Origin: Geobacter sp. OR-1
GTDB taxonomy: Bacteria > Desulfobacterota > Desulfuromonadia > Geobacterales > DSM-12255
Direction: 5' to 3'
Length of the DNA: 37,876 bases
Assembly: GCF_000813145.1 (NCBI RefSeq)
Contig: NZ_BAZF01000029.1
Span: 1 to 37,876 of the forward strand
Shown here piece after piece: positions 16,818-25,043 of the stretch. A program made the position numbers and the translations under genes. Position 1 is the stretch's first letter. Every line of letters starts with the position of its first letter. A model generated the notes under the pieces. The model was not told the origin of the DNA and ran no database searches. It saw only the letters and a list, made by a program, of their open reading frames with translations.

Positions 16818-17420
16818 TTAAAGGACCAAGTAATAAAGGGGAAAAATAAAAATCCATATCAAGTCCACAAGGTGCCAGTATAGAGCCGAATTCTCGAGCA
16901 GCACGTAATCTCCGGCATGTATGGCTCCCCGCCTGACCTTCAGGGCAACCACTGTCAGTAGACCGACACCTGCCAGCACATGAAATCCATGAAGACCGGT
17001 TGTGAGATAATAAAGGCTGAAAAACAGGGCTTCTCCTATCGGGCCGGCAGAAAACCTCGGCGAATCCGGATAAAACCCGTGGCCAATTTCAGAACTCCAT
17101 TCAAAGTACTTATTAACCAGAAAGATCATGGCACAGATGATTGTCGCTCCAAGCAGATTCAATACCTTACGAATCTCTCCTTGTTGTACGGCAGTCACTG
17201 ACATTGCCGCAAACAGGCTGCTGGTTATCAGCAAAATTGTGTTGGCCGTACCAAAGCCTAAGTGCATCTCCCTCCCCGCAATGGCAAATTCCCGGGGATA
17301 TGAGGAAAGATAAGTTGCATAAAGCAGGAATAACCCCCCGAACAGAAGTATTTCCGTAAAGAGGAAGAGCCAGATCCCTAGCTTTGCCCCGGCATATTCT
17401 TTTTCCATCTTCCGGATCAT
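16818..17420 (-). CDS. ctaE: Cytochrome c oxidase subunit III
   Basis: The 200-residue protein has five membrane segments, the short five-helix form of subunit III. Family features seen are the glutamate in WLFLFTEILLFGG, GLHGFHVLAG, and YWHLVDLIWIFIFPLYYL at the C-terminus. It binds lipid and steadies proton uptake in the oxidase. The start codon overlaps the end of the subunit I gene by four bases (ATGA), so the two are translationally coupled. Confidence 0.94.
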   Translation of the reverse strand: MIRKMEKEYAGAKLGIWLFLFTEILLFGGLFLLYATYLSSYPREFAIAGREMHLGFGTANTILLITSSLFAAMSVTAVQQGEIRKVLNLLGATIICAMIFLVNKYFEWSSEIGHGFYPDSPRFSAGPIGEALFFSLYYLTTGLHGFHVLAGVGLLTVVALKVRRGAIHAGDYVLLENSALYWHLVDLIWIFIFPLYYLVL

Positions 17421-19042
17421 GGAACGCCCGCTCTGTTAAAATCATAAGGCCCATGTGTTACCACCGGCTCTTCGTCAAAGTTTTCTGTCGGCGGCGGCGA
17501 CGGTGTTGTCCATTCCAGCGTGGCGCCACCCCATGGATTACTTCCAAATGGTCTTCCCTTCAATAGGCCCATGAACAGATTGATCATCATTATTGCCAGA
17601 CCTGCGGCAAGTATCCAGCTGCCAATAGTGGATATCAGATTAAGAGGGGCGAATTCCGGCAAATAATCATAATAGCGCCGCGGCATCCCCTTCATTCCGA
17701 GAATGATCATCGGGAAGTATGTAAGATTGAACCCGGCGAACATCAGCCCCCAGGAAATCATTGCCGGCTTTTCGGAATAGGTGCGGCCAAAAAACTTTGG
17801 CAACCAGTAATGCATGGCACTGAAGAATGCGAATCCTGCGCCGCCGAAAATAACATAGTGGAAATGACCGACAACGAACTGGGTGTCATGGATATGAATG
17901 TTGGTGGCTGCTGCTCCCTGAACAAGGCCGGTAAGTCCACCTATTGAGAAGAGCATTATAAAACTAAGGGCAAAAAGCATCGGTGCTTCCAGGGATATTG
18001 ACCCCTTGTAAAGAGTTGAAACCCAGTTGAACACCTTTATGGCCGATGGTATGGCAACAACAAATGTGAGAAACGAAAAAACCAGAACTGCCATATCGCT
18101 TATACCGCTGGTGAACATGTGGTGAGCCCATACGAGAGAGCCGGCACCGGCAATTGCCAAGCTTGAGAATGCGATCATCTTGTATCCGAAGATCGGTTTA
18201 CGAGCAAAAACCGGGAATATTTCGGAGACTATCCCCATCCCCGGCAGAATCATGATATAAACCGCAGGATGGGAATAGATCCAGAACAGGTGCTGAAACA
18301 TTATCGGGTCACCGCCCCGGGAAGGGTCAAATAAGCCCGTGCCAAGCAGCCGTTCCGCAACAACCAGAAGCAGGGTTATGCCAAGAACTGGCGTGGCCAG
18401 GATCTGTATCCAGGCAGTGGCGTAAATAGACCAGACAAAGAGCGGTAATCTCCCCCACGCCATGCCATCCGCCCTTAAGCGGTGGATGGTTGTCACAAAA
18501 TTGATGCCGGTGAGAATGGATGAAAATCCGACTATAAAAACCCCTATTACGGCAAGTGAGACATTGGTTCCGGTTCTGACACTGAACGGCACATAAAAGG
18601 TCCAACCGGTGTCTGGTGGCCCTCCGCCGGTAAAGAGCGACAGGACTATCGTTAGAGCACCTGTTATATAGAGCCACCAGGATAATAGATTTAGGCGGGG
18701 GAAAGCGACATCGCTTGCACCGATCTGGATCGGCATTACCAAGTTGCCGAATACTCCGGGGAACCCTGGAATTATGAACAGAAAGATCATCAAAACCCCA
18801 TGGACAGTAAACAGGGCGTTATAGGTTACCGGTCCCATTATGGTCCGTCCCGGTGCCATAAGTTCTATCTTGAGCAGAAGCCCTATCAATACCGCCACCA
18901 AGAAGGATATCAGCACCGAATACAGGTAGAGAAGGCCGATCCTTTTATGGTCAGTGGAAAAAACCCAGGCTGAGACGCCGCACTTCCCAGTGTCGTTCCA
19001 GAAGCTTGTTAGCGGGAGAGTTGGATGGTTTGACGAGTTCAT
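17417..19042 (-). CDS. ctaD: Cytochrome c oxidase subunit I (A2-type heme-copper oxidase)
   Basis: The 541-residue protein carries all heme-copper ligands. His81 and His395 bind the low-spin heme, His393 the high-spin heme, and His258, His307 and His308 bind CuB. Tyr262 is the crosslinked tyrosine and Lys336 (IPSAIKVF) the K-channel residue. Helix VI reads YSHPAVY in place of GHPEVY, so the D-channel glutamate is absent and replaced by the Tyr-Ser pair that defines the A2 subfamily. It reduces O2 to water and pumps protons. GAGGA precedes the ATG. The start overlaps the sco stop by four bases and the stop overlaps the subunit III start by four. Confidence 0.96.
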   Translation of the reverse strand: MNSSNHPTLPLTSFWNDTGKCGVSAWVFSTDHKRIGLLYLYSVLISFLVAVLIGLLLKIELMAPGRTIMGPVTYNALFTVHGVLMIFLFIIPGFPGVFGNLVMPIQIGASDVAFPRLNLLSWWLYITGALTIVLSLFTGGGPPDTGWTFYVPFSVRTGTNVSLAVIGVFIVGFSSILTGINFVTTIHRLRADGMAWGRLPLFVWSIYATAWIQILATPVLGITLLLVVAERLLGTGLFDPSRGGDPIMFQHLFWIYSHPAVYIMILPGMGIVSEIFPVFARKPIFGYKMIAFSSLAIAGAGSLVWAHHMFTSGISDMAVLVFSFLTFVVAIPSAIKVFNWVSTLYKGSISLEAPMLFALSFIMLFSIGGLTGLVQGAAATNIHIHDTQFVVGHFHYVIFGGAGFAFFSAMHYWLPKFFGRTYSEKPAMISWGLMFAGFNLTYFPMIILGMKGMPRRYYDYLPEFAPLNLISTIGSWILAAGLAIMMINLFMGLLKGRPFGSNPWGGATLEWTTPSPPPTENFDEEPVVTHGPYDFNRAGVP

Positions 19043-19908
19043 GTTTTCCTCGTATTGTTCCTGTCTCGCTTTTTACCTGCCAGAACAAGGAATGACAAAA
19101 ATCCGCCTGCGGTTAGAAAAACAGCGGTGGCGCTAACTCTGAGAAGGTTAAAGACATAACTCTTTTTTCCCGGATCAAAACTGAAACAGTATCCCACAAT
19201 CTTTCTTACTGCCTCTCCGATCCTTCCTTCCTTTGCCTCAAGAATGGCCAGGGACAGATCTTTGGGAAGAAAGGTCGTGCCGTACAGATACCTGACTATT
19301 GTGCCGTCTTTTGCAACCACTATTGATACTACCGGGTGAATGAAATCAGCTCCTTTTCGCTCAAAACGATATCCGGAAGAATCAGTCAGCTTGGCGATCT
19401 CTTCCTTATTTCCGGTCAGGAAACGCCAGCCATCTTCAGGGAATGGCACGTTCATAGACGCTAGATATGTCTTCTTGCTTCGCAGCGCCAGTTCCGGAGT
19501 CTCAGTTTCGTCGAAACTGATTGAAACAACCCGGTATTCTTTGCCAGGTTGGAGTTTAACGGCAGGCAACACCTTCGCCAACCCTCCCTGGAGGAAGTTG
19601 CACACATTTGTACAACTATAATATACGGGCACAATGATGGTAGGAGTAGTGATCAGGTCGGCCAGTCGTATGACTTTTCCGTACTCATCCGTAAATTTCA
19701 GATCAAGGGGGATTTTATTTCCTAGAAGCTCTTTGACCTCAACTTTTTTGTAGGAAGTATTACCAGTAACACCTCCTGGATTTGTTACAGTATTAGATCC
19801 CTCAATATGAGCATAGGCAATATCGCCGATGCCTAAACAATAGATAATGACGATCGTCAAGACGGCAACTGAAAAGGAAGACTTTATCGGTTCATATAAC
19901 AGCGCCAT
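19039..19908 (-). CDS. SCO1/SenC-family copper chaperone with C-terminal membrane anchor
   Basis: The 289-residue protein has an N-terminal export signal or anchor (about 10-33), a thioredoxin-like SCO domain with the CxxxC copper site as SCTNVC, and a conserved histidine in DFIHPVVSIV. A second membrane segment lies near 258-278, followed by KKRDRNNTRKT. SCO proteins deliver copper to, or reduce, the CuA site of subunit II. It is the first gene of the oxidase operon, starts after GGAGAC and overlaps ctaD by four bases. The usual proline in CPxxC is replaced by threonine (CTNVC). Confidence 0.88.
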   Translation of the reverse strand: MALLYEPIKSSFSVAVLTIVIIYCLGIGDIAYAHIEGSNTVTNPGGVTGNTSYKKVEVKELLGNKIPLDLKFTDEYGKVIRLADLITTPTIIVPVYYSCTNVCNFLQGGLAKVLPAVKLQPGKEYRVVSISFDETETPELALRSKKTYLASMNVPFPEDGWRFLTGNKEEIAKLTDSSGYRFERKGADFIHPVVSIVVAKDGTIVRYLYGTTFLPKDLSLAILEAKEGRIGEAVRKIVGYCFSFDPGKKSYVFNLLRVSATAVFLTAGGFLSFLVLAGKKRDRNNTRKT

Positions 19909-20330
19909 TTATCGGGTCTCCAGCACCCAAAAGTATAGATTCACACTCCATGCCTTTCCGTGTCGTTAAAGTTAACATGCTGATTTTCCGTATGTATTAC
20001 TTATCAAGTTAATGCCTTGAAAAAATCTGAGCAGAATCAGTAATCACATGCAATATCAAGCAGTTAATACAGACAGCCTCTTGTTTCACCCTTCAGGATA
20101 ATGAGGGAGAATATGTGCCATTAATATTGCTATTGACAAAAAAAGTTTACCGCCAATACCAGGCATTAAAAGTAATAAAAGGCATTACTCTGCCGATTGC
20201 TTTGCAACATACGTTGCCATAGACAGCAAACCGGATATGCTGAGACCCGCATTGCGCTTAAACGTATTATTTATGCAAAAAGGCATAGTTGCTGCTTAGC
20301 ATGAACTATCAATAAATTGGAGGCGAATTG
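19909..20330. other. Divergent intergenic region between sco operon and ctaB
   Basis: No gene is seen in these roughly 420 bases. AGGCATTA occurs near 20160 and again near 20180, and AGGCATAG occurs at 20281. The last is the -24 half of a sigma-54-like element for ctaB. A short dyad GCAAC-atac-GTTGC (20204-20217) lies between them and could be an operator. No good promoter was identified for the reverse-strand oxidase operon. Confidence 0.5.
20281..20296 (+). promoter_or_regulatory. Sigma-54-like -24/-12 promoter of ctaB
   Basis: The site reads AGGCATAGTTGCTGCT, with GG (20282-20283) and GC (20294-20295) ten bases apart and the GGCA-N7-TGC core. The start codon of ctaB is 36 bases further on, leaving room for a leader that includes GGAGGC. 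Confidence 0.5.
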
Positions 20331-21257
20331 ATGCCAGCCTTGTCGGATTCGTATTCAGTCTCAGCTGCTATGACAAATGATCATGACAAGATTCATCGCA
20401 TTAAAGCGATCCTGATAATAGCAAAGCCAGGGATTATATTGGCAGAGACCTTGGCCGGTTTGGCAGGCATACTGCTCTCATCTGTGCCATTGCCTTCAAT
20501 TAAGGAGACAGCATGCGGAATCATTTGTATAACTCTGGCTGCAACCGGTGCGGCAATGGCAAATTCGATTCTTGATCGAGATACAGACAACAAGATGCCT
20601 AGACTGCGGCAAAGATGCCTGGCGGTTGAATCTATTGGGCCAAAAAGAATCGCGGCCCTATCTATTGCCCTACTCTCCATTTCACTTCTAGCTGCCTGTA
20701 ATTTCTTAACCGCAACACTTCTGATAGCAGCTGCAGCTACCTACCTCCTACTCTATACTGTCTGGCTGAAGAAATGTTCTCCGTGGGGTGTTTTTGCCGG
20801 CGCTATCCCGGGTGCGCTTCCGCCACTAATCGGTTCGGCCTCGGTAATCGAAACCATATCGGCTCCGGCGTTCCTGCTGGCGGTTCTAATATTCGTATGG
20901 CAACTGCCGCATTTTTGGTTTCTCGCTCTCCATTACCGTGATGAGTATCAAAAGGCTCATATACCGGTTCTTCCAATATGTTATGGCTATAAAATCACCA
21001 TAAAACTGATATATATTTCTGTTTCCCTGCTGCTACCAATTTCTCTTGTATTGTGGCCTTTAGGTTACAGTTCCGGTATTTATGGGATCATGGCATTTAT
21101 TGCTTGGGGGGCTTTTGTTACTCTAGGTTATAACCATTCAAATACTAAGCACAACTTTCGAAAAGGATACTTAGCATCAATTGCATATCTGGTCATGATC
21201 TTGTTAGCAATTATTGTTGATCGTTATGTTGGATCTCTCGAAATTATATTGAAGTGA
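20331..21257 (+). CDS. ctaB: Heme O synthase (protoheme IX farnesyltransferase)
   Basis: The 308-residue protein has about nine membrane helices and the prenyl-diphosphate motif as NSILDRDTDNKMPRLRQR (standard form N..DxxxDxxMxRTxxR, with Leu in place of Thr). A second conserved region is WQLPHFWFLALHYRDEYQKAHIPVLP. It transfers a farnesyl group to protoheme to make heme O for the oxidase encoded on the other strand. ATG 20331 was chosen because TGGAGGCG precedes it; a TTG at 20328 is less likely. No ctaA (heme A synthase) lies in the window, so whether the oxidase uses heme A or heme O cannot be decided here. The stop overlaps the start of a 42-residue peptide. Confidence 0.95.
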   Translation: MPALSDSYSVSAAMTNDHDKIHRIKAILIIAKPGIILAETLAGLAGILLSSVPLPSIKETACGIICITLAATGAAMANSILDRDTDNKMPRLRQRCLAVESIGPKRIAALSIALLSISLLAACNFLTATLLIAAAATYLLLYTVWLKKCSPWGVFAGAIPGALPPLIGSASVIETISAPAFLLAVLIFVWQLPHFWFLALHYRDEYQKAHIPVLPICYGYKITIKLIYISVSLLLPISLVLWPLGYSSGIYGIMAFIAWGAFVTLGYNHSNTKHNFRKGYLASIAYLVMILLAIIVDRYVGSLEIILK

Positions 21258-21382
21258 GTCGTCTCTCCATTTACTCATTCCTATTATTTTCAATTATTCT
21301 TGCATCTGCCACATCACTTGACGCTAGTCATCACCATGAAATACATAGCTTTTCTCTTATCCCCTACGCAGACAAGCAATAA
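21254..21382 (+). CDS. Short secreted His-rich peptide coupled to ctaB, or gene remnant
   Basis: A 42-codon frame starts with GTG that overlaps the ctaB stop by four bases (GTGA). Its first 20-odd residues are a convincing signal peptide (MSRLSIYSFLLFSIILASA), followed by about 20 residues with a His-His-His cluster (DASHHHEIHSF) and ending PYADKQ. It could be a small periplasmic metal-binding peptide that serves oxidase assembly, or the surviving front of a longer assembly gene; in the same frame a further 21-codon stretch follows the stop. I do not recognise a family. Coupling and signal peptide are seen; the function is inference. Confidence 0.5.
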   Translation: MSRLSIYSFLLFSIILASATSLDASHHHEIHSFSLIPYADKQ

Positions 21383-21462
21383 ATGTTGCATGCTGTCAAA
21401 TTATCAGATCTTGGGGCATGTCATAACTATAAGATATTGTGGGCATAATTAATTAGTTGCAG

Positions 21463-21478
21463 TGGTACGGTAGCTGCT
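21463..21478 (+). promoter_or_regulatory. Sigma-54-like -24/-12 promoter of a 62-residue protein gene
   Basis: The site reads TGGTACGGTAGCTGCT, matching TGGCACG-N4-TTGCT at all but two positions, with GG (21464-21465) and GC (21476-21477) ten bases apart. It lies 43 bases before the start codon of the small gene at 21520. This is one of the two closest matches to consensus in the window. Confidence 0.6.
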
Positions 21479-21519
21479 AAGAAAGCGGTAACACAGTTAA
21501 GTAAAGGAAAGGATTAGTT

Positions 21520-21708
21520 ATGAAACCGACAGAAATATTTTTTAAATATAAGCACAAAAAATCTATCTTACTCAATCCGATCACTGATGAACAACAATTG
21601 CTCATCAATGATCTCGTAGACCGAATTGGTCTTTCTCGAATAGATTTGGACCCATCCGATCCACGTGCCATACCATACTTACGTCCAGCATTATGGCTGT
21701 GGAAGTAG
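21520..21708 (+). CDS. Small hypothetical protein, 62 residues
   Basis: The protein (MKPTEIFFKYKHKKSIL...) is basic at the front and ends in a proline- and aromatic-rich tail (AIPYLRPALWLWK). I do not recognise it. It has no signal peptide or cysteine. Support for a real gene comes from the AAAGGAAAGG Shine-Dalgarno sequence and the strong sigma-54-like promoter just upstream. It stands alone between ctaB and the convergent dxs operon. Confidence 0.55.
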   Translation: MKPTEIFFKYKHKKSILLNPITDEQQLLINDLVDRIGLSRIDLDPSDPRAIPYLRPALWLWK

Positions 21709-21810
21709 TCATGTGCCATTCAGGAAATCAATATATGACAGGAGTGTCGACTTATCGTGAGGATATTTGGTAGAGTGTGGTGGATTGCCTTCAGAAGGCC
21801 TGATGCAAAA

Positions 21811-21859
21811 TAAAAACCCCCCATCTGTTGATTCGGTAAGAAAAATAACAGATAGGGGG
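21811..21859 (-). terminator. Rho-independent terminator of the xseA-xseB-ispA-dxs operon
   Basis: The arms CCCCCCATCTGTT (21817-21829) and AACAGATAGGGGG (21847-21859) pair over 12 bases with one bulge. On the reverse strand the stem is followed by TTTTTATTTT. It lies about 75 bases after the dxs stop. Confidence 0.8.
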
Positions 21860-21935
21860 ACAAGGAAGGAAGGAGCCTTGTGTTTTCAATATTACAAATC
21901 CGTAACCAATAGTCAAACACTAAATTGGTTATTGG

Positions 21936-23819
21936 TTATTCAATTTTTAACGATTTCCTAAAGGTTGCAGCAATACCTGCAGTATCTAACCCATATCTTG
22001 CGCGCAGTTCGGATTGTTCACCCTGTTCGATAAAATGGTCAGGGTATCCAATTCGAGTTATGTCGACGCCTGAAATCTCACTCTCTTCAATCAATTCGAT
22101 AATCGATGATCCAAAACCGCCCAAAACGGTATTTTCTTCGGCCGTAAATACTCGCCCGTTCGTTTGAGACAATAAGTCCAAAATCAAGGAGCGGTCTAAC
22201 GGCTTGATAAATCTCGAATTAACTACAGTAAGATTGATCCCTTCATCTGCAAGAATACCGGCAGCTTCCAAACAGGGATAAACCATGGTTCCTACCGCCA
22301 GGACCAAACCATCTGGTCCATTTCGCAGAATTTCAGCTTTGCCAATCGGCAGAGCCCGGTATGTTTGATCTAGCGGCACACCATACCCATTGCCTCTCGG
22401 GTAGCGAACCGCTGCCGGAGCGTCGAGTGTTACTGCTGTCATCAGCATGTGCTGAAGCTCATTCTCATCCTTTGGCGCCATGATGACCATGTTGGGTAAA
22501 TGGCGAAGGTAAGACAGGTCGAATACGCCGTGATGAGTAGGCCCGTCGCTGCCAACCACTCCGGCACGATCAATGGCAAAAGTTACAGGCAGATTTTGTA
22601 AGCAGACATCGTGACAGATTTGATCATAAGCCCGTTGAAGAAAAGATGAGTACACGGCGACTACCGGGCGTAGCCCTTCTGCGGCCATTCCGGCGGCAAA
22701 TGTTACGCCATGCTGCTCTGCGATCCCTACATCAAAGAATCGATCGGGATAATCTTTGGCAAATCCGGAAAGCCCCGTACCATCAGGCATTGCAGCAGTA
22801 ATTGCGACAATCCTTTCATCCTCGGCGGCAATTTTCCTAATAGTATCACCAAATATCCCGGTATAAGAGGCTGCGCCCCCCTTCCCTTTTATGATCTTTC
22901 CCGTAGATACTTCAAACGGTCCCACGCCATGGAAAAGAGCCGGATTGTTTTCAGCAGGAAGATATCCCTTCCCCTTTTTTGTGATTACATGTATCAATAC
23001 TGCGTCGTCAAATCGTTTAACTTTTTCAAATGTTTCCACAAGAAGCGCGATATCATGGCCATCGATTGGGCCGATATATTCAAAACCAAAGGCTTCAAAA
23101 AGCATCCCTGGGGTAAATAGCCCTTTTAGCGATTCTTCGGCCCTCTTGGCAACTTTCAAAACATTATGTCCGACCGTGTCAAGACCTTCCAGAAAATGTT
23201 CCAGATCTTTTTTTATCTTATGAACGAATTCATTGGTAATAGTTCTCGATAAAAAATTTGATAGAGCCCCCACGTTTTCCGCAATTGACATCTCATTATC
23301 ATTGAGAATAACGACAAGGTCTTTATTTAGGTGCCCGGCGTGATTAAGCCCTTCGTAAGCAATCCCGCCAGTCATGGAGCCGTCACCTATTACGGCAATG
23401 ACCTTATTGGTCTTCCCTTGCAGGTCACGTGATACGGCCATCCCCGTGGCAGCTGAAATTGATGTGGAAGAGTGTCCAACATCAAAGTGGTCATGTTTGG
23501 ATTCTGCTCTTTTGGGGAACCCGCTTAAGCCATCAAGGGTCCGTAGGGTATGAAACAAGCCCTTCCTGCCGGTTATGAGCTTGTGTGCATATGCCTGATG
23601 CCCCACATCCCATATTAACCGGTCTGTAGCAGTATCGAATATTCGGTGGAGTGCGAGGGTCAGTTCAACAACTCCGAGGCTTGGAGCCAGATGCCCACCG
23701 TTTTTCGAGCAGGTCTCGATAATCTCATTCCGAATTTCCGCTGCTAAAGACGAAAGTTCGGGAAACGTAAGATTTCTGATATCTCTTGGTTCGTTAATTC
23801 TATCCAGAATCTTATTCAT
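21936..23819 (-). CDS. dxs: 1-deoxy-D-xylulose-5-phosphate synthase
   Basis: The 627-residue protein is full length. Motifs in order are [33 protein letters not shown], the thiamine-diphosphate region [32 protein letters not shown], then the transketolase pyrimidine domain with [16 protein letters not shown] and [14 protein letters not shown]. It condenses pyruvate and glyceraldehyde-3-phosphate to DXP, the first step of the MEP isoprenoid pathway, in the cytoplasm. Its start overlaps the ispA stop by four bases, which couples entry into the pathway with prenyl elongation. A terminator follows downstream. Confidence 0.97.
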   Translation of the reverse strand: MNKILDRINEPRDIRNLTFPELSSLAAEIRNEIIETCSKNGGHLAPSLGVVELTLALHRIFDTATDRLIWDVGHQAYAHKLITGRKGLFHTLRTLDGLSGFPKRAESKHDHFDVGHSSTSISAATGMAVSRDLQGKTNKVIAVIGDGSMTGGIAYEGLNHAGHLNKDLVVILNDNEMSIAENVGALSNFLSRTITNEFVHKIKKDLEHFLEGLDTVGHNVLKVAKRAEESLKGLFTPGMLFEAFGFEYIGPIDGHDIALLVETFEKVKRFDDAVLIHVITKKGKGYLPAENNPALFHGVGPFEVSTGKIIKGKGGAASYTGIFGDTIRKIAAEDERIVAITAAMPDGTGLSGFAKDYPDRFFDVGIAEQHGVTFAAGMAAEGLRPVVAVYSSFLQRAYDQICHDVCLQNLPVTFAIDRAGVVGSDGPTHHGVFDLSYLRHLPNMVIMAPKDENELQHMLMTAVTLDAPAAVRYPRGNGYGVPLDQTYRALPIGKAEILRNGPDGLVLAVGTMVYPCLEAAGILADEGINLTVVNSRFIKPLDRSLILDLLSQTNGRVFTAEENTVLGGFGSSIIELIEESEISGVDITRIGYPDHFIEQGEQSELRARYGLDTAGIAATFRKSLKIE

Positions 23820-24706
23820 GATTTCCGCGCAACAATGTAACGTGCGATCTCTCTAAGCGGATCGGCATTGTGGTTGAAAGTTTCTAGGGCTGCCAATGCC
23901 ATCTCCACCAGTTCAGATGCCCGCCGTTTGGATTCGGCCAGACCCATTATTGCAGGGTAGGTCGCTTTCTCTCTTTCCTGGTCACTACCGGCGTCTTTCC
24001 CTATCTCCTCAGTTGTCCCTTCGATATCAAGAACATCGTCGGCGATCTGAAATGCCAGGCCAATTGCCTCCCCATAACGGGTCAAGGCTGCAAGCTCTTC
24101 TTCGGAAGCGCCTCCCAAAACCGCACCGGCCTTTACAGATGCCTTCATAAGAGCGCCAGTCTTATGAGTATGGATGTATTGAACTGTGGCCAAGTCTATG
24201 TCACTTTTCCCTTCACTCTCCATATCTACGACCTGCCCGCCTACCATTCCATGAGAACCGGCACAACAAGCTATCTCTCTAATTACTGCTAACATCTTTG
24301 TCGGGCTGACTTTTAAGAATTCTGGGTTAGCAAGCAAGACAAAGGCTTCCGTAAGAAGCGCGTCACCGGCAAGAATTGCCACTGCCTCGCCATAAACCTT
24401 GTGATTGGTTGGACGACCACGGCGAAAATCATCATCATCCATGGCAGGGAGGTCGTCGTGGATAAGCGAATAGGTATGGATCATTTCCATTGCGCATGCG
24501 GCAGGAATTGCTGCTTCAAGCTCTCCGCCAACGGCATCGCAGGCAGCCAGCAACAAAACCGGTCTTATTCTCTTACCTCCCGCAAACAGCGAGTATCGCA
24601 TGGCTGTGTGCAGAGAGGATGGGAGGGCATCACCTGGAGGCATGAATCTATCCAGTGCCTTGTCAACAATATCGCAACGATCTTTGATATATTTCTTTAG
24701 ATCCAT
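23816..24706 (-). CDS. ispA: Polyprenyl (farnesyl/geranylgeranyl) diphosphate synthase
   Basis: The 296-residue protein has GGKRIRP near residue 44, the first aspartate-rich motif in [29 protein letters not shown], and the second aspartate-rich motif as [11 protein letters not shown], followed by [16 protein letters not shown]. This is the short-chain prenyltransferase pattern with the two-residue insertion in the first motif typical of bacterial type farnesyl synthases. The product feeds quinones, heme O and undecaprenyl synthesis. Product length cannot be read with certainty. It is placed between xseB (34-base gap) and dxs (four-base overlap). Confidence 0.94.
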   Translation of the reverse strand: MDLKKYIKDRCDIVDKALDRFMPPGDALPSSLHTAMRYSLFAGGKRIRPVLLLAACDAVGGELEAAIPAACAMEMIHTYSLIHDDLPAMDDDDFRRGRPTNHKVYGEAVAILAGDALLTEAFVLLANPEFLKVSPTKMLAVIREIACCAGSHGMVGGQVVDMESEGKSDIDLATVQYIHTHKTGALMKASVKAGAVLGGASEEELAALTRYGEAIGLAFQIADDVLDIEGTTEEIGKDAGSDQEREKATYPAIMGLAESKRRASELVEMALAALETFNHNADPLREIARYIVARKS

Positions 24707-24740
24707 AAGGTTATCTTTCCATACAGGTATATTTTCACGG

Positions 24741-24968
24741 TCAGATATCAGACAGTTTGAATGGTTCGGTGCGAAACGAACCGTCTTTTTGCTTCAGCAA
24801 TAATTCAATCTTCTTTTCAGCCTCATTAAGTTTTTTGTTGCATATGGCCGCATGCTTCACCCCTTCCTCAAACGCCTTTAACGCTTCATCTAAGGTAAGC
24901 TCTCCACTTTCGAGACGGTTTACCACGTCTTCGAGTTTAGCGAGTGAGGTTTCAAATTTCTCGGCCAT
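24741..24968 (-). CDS. xseB: Exodeoxyribonuclease VII small subunit
   Basis: The 75-residue protein shows the family's helical hairpin (FETSLAKLEDVVNRLESGELTLDEALKAFEEG...LNEAEKKIE). Several small subunits bind each large subunit to form the nuclease. ATG 24968 is preferred over 24995 because GGAG lies close before it and the product then begins MAEKFET, as family members do. It follows xseA by 75 bases on the same strand. Confidence 0.95.
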   Translation of the reverse strand: MAEKFETSLAKLEDVVNRLESGELTLDEALKAFEEGVKHAAICNKKLNEAEKKIELLLKQKDGSFRTEPFKLSDI

Positions 24969-25043
24969 GTTGTCTCCATCCAAAATAGGAGCCATTATAC
25001 TGATTAAGTTATCTCAGTCAAGAAAACGCGGGAAACGCTTCAT

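Noticed and set aside
19935-19955. Sigma-54-like element for the reverse-strand oxidase operon (GGCA-N7-TGA)
   Set aside because: The invariant GC of the -12 half is missing.
20181-20193. Second GGCA...TGC pair in the ctaB leader
   Set aside because: GG and GC are nine bases apart; sigma-54 promoters need strict ten-base spacing.
21383-21448. In-frame 21-codon stretch after the His-rich peptide
   Set aside because: There is no ribosome-binding site or motif; it is mentioned only as a possible remnant.
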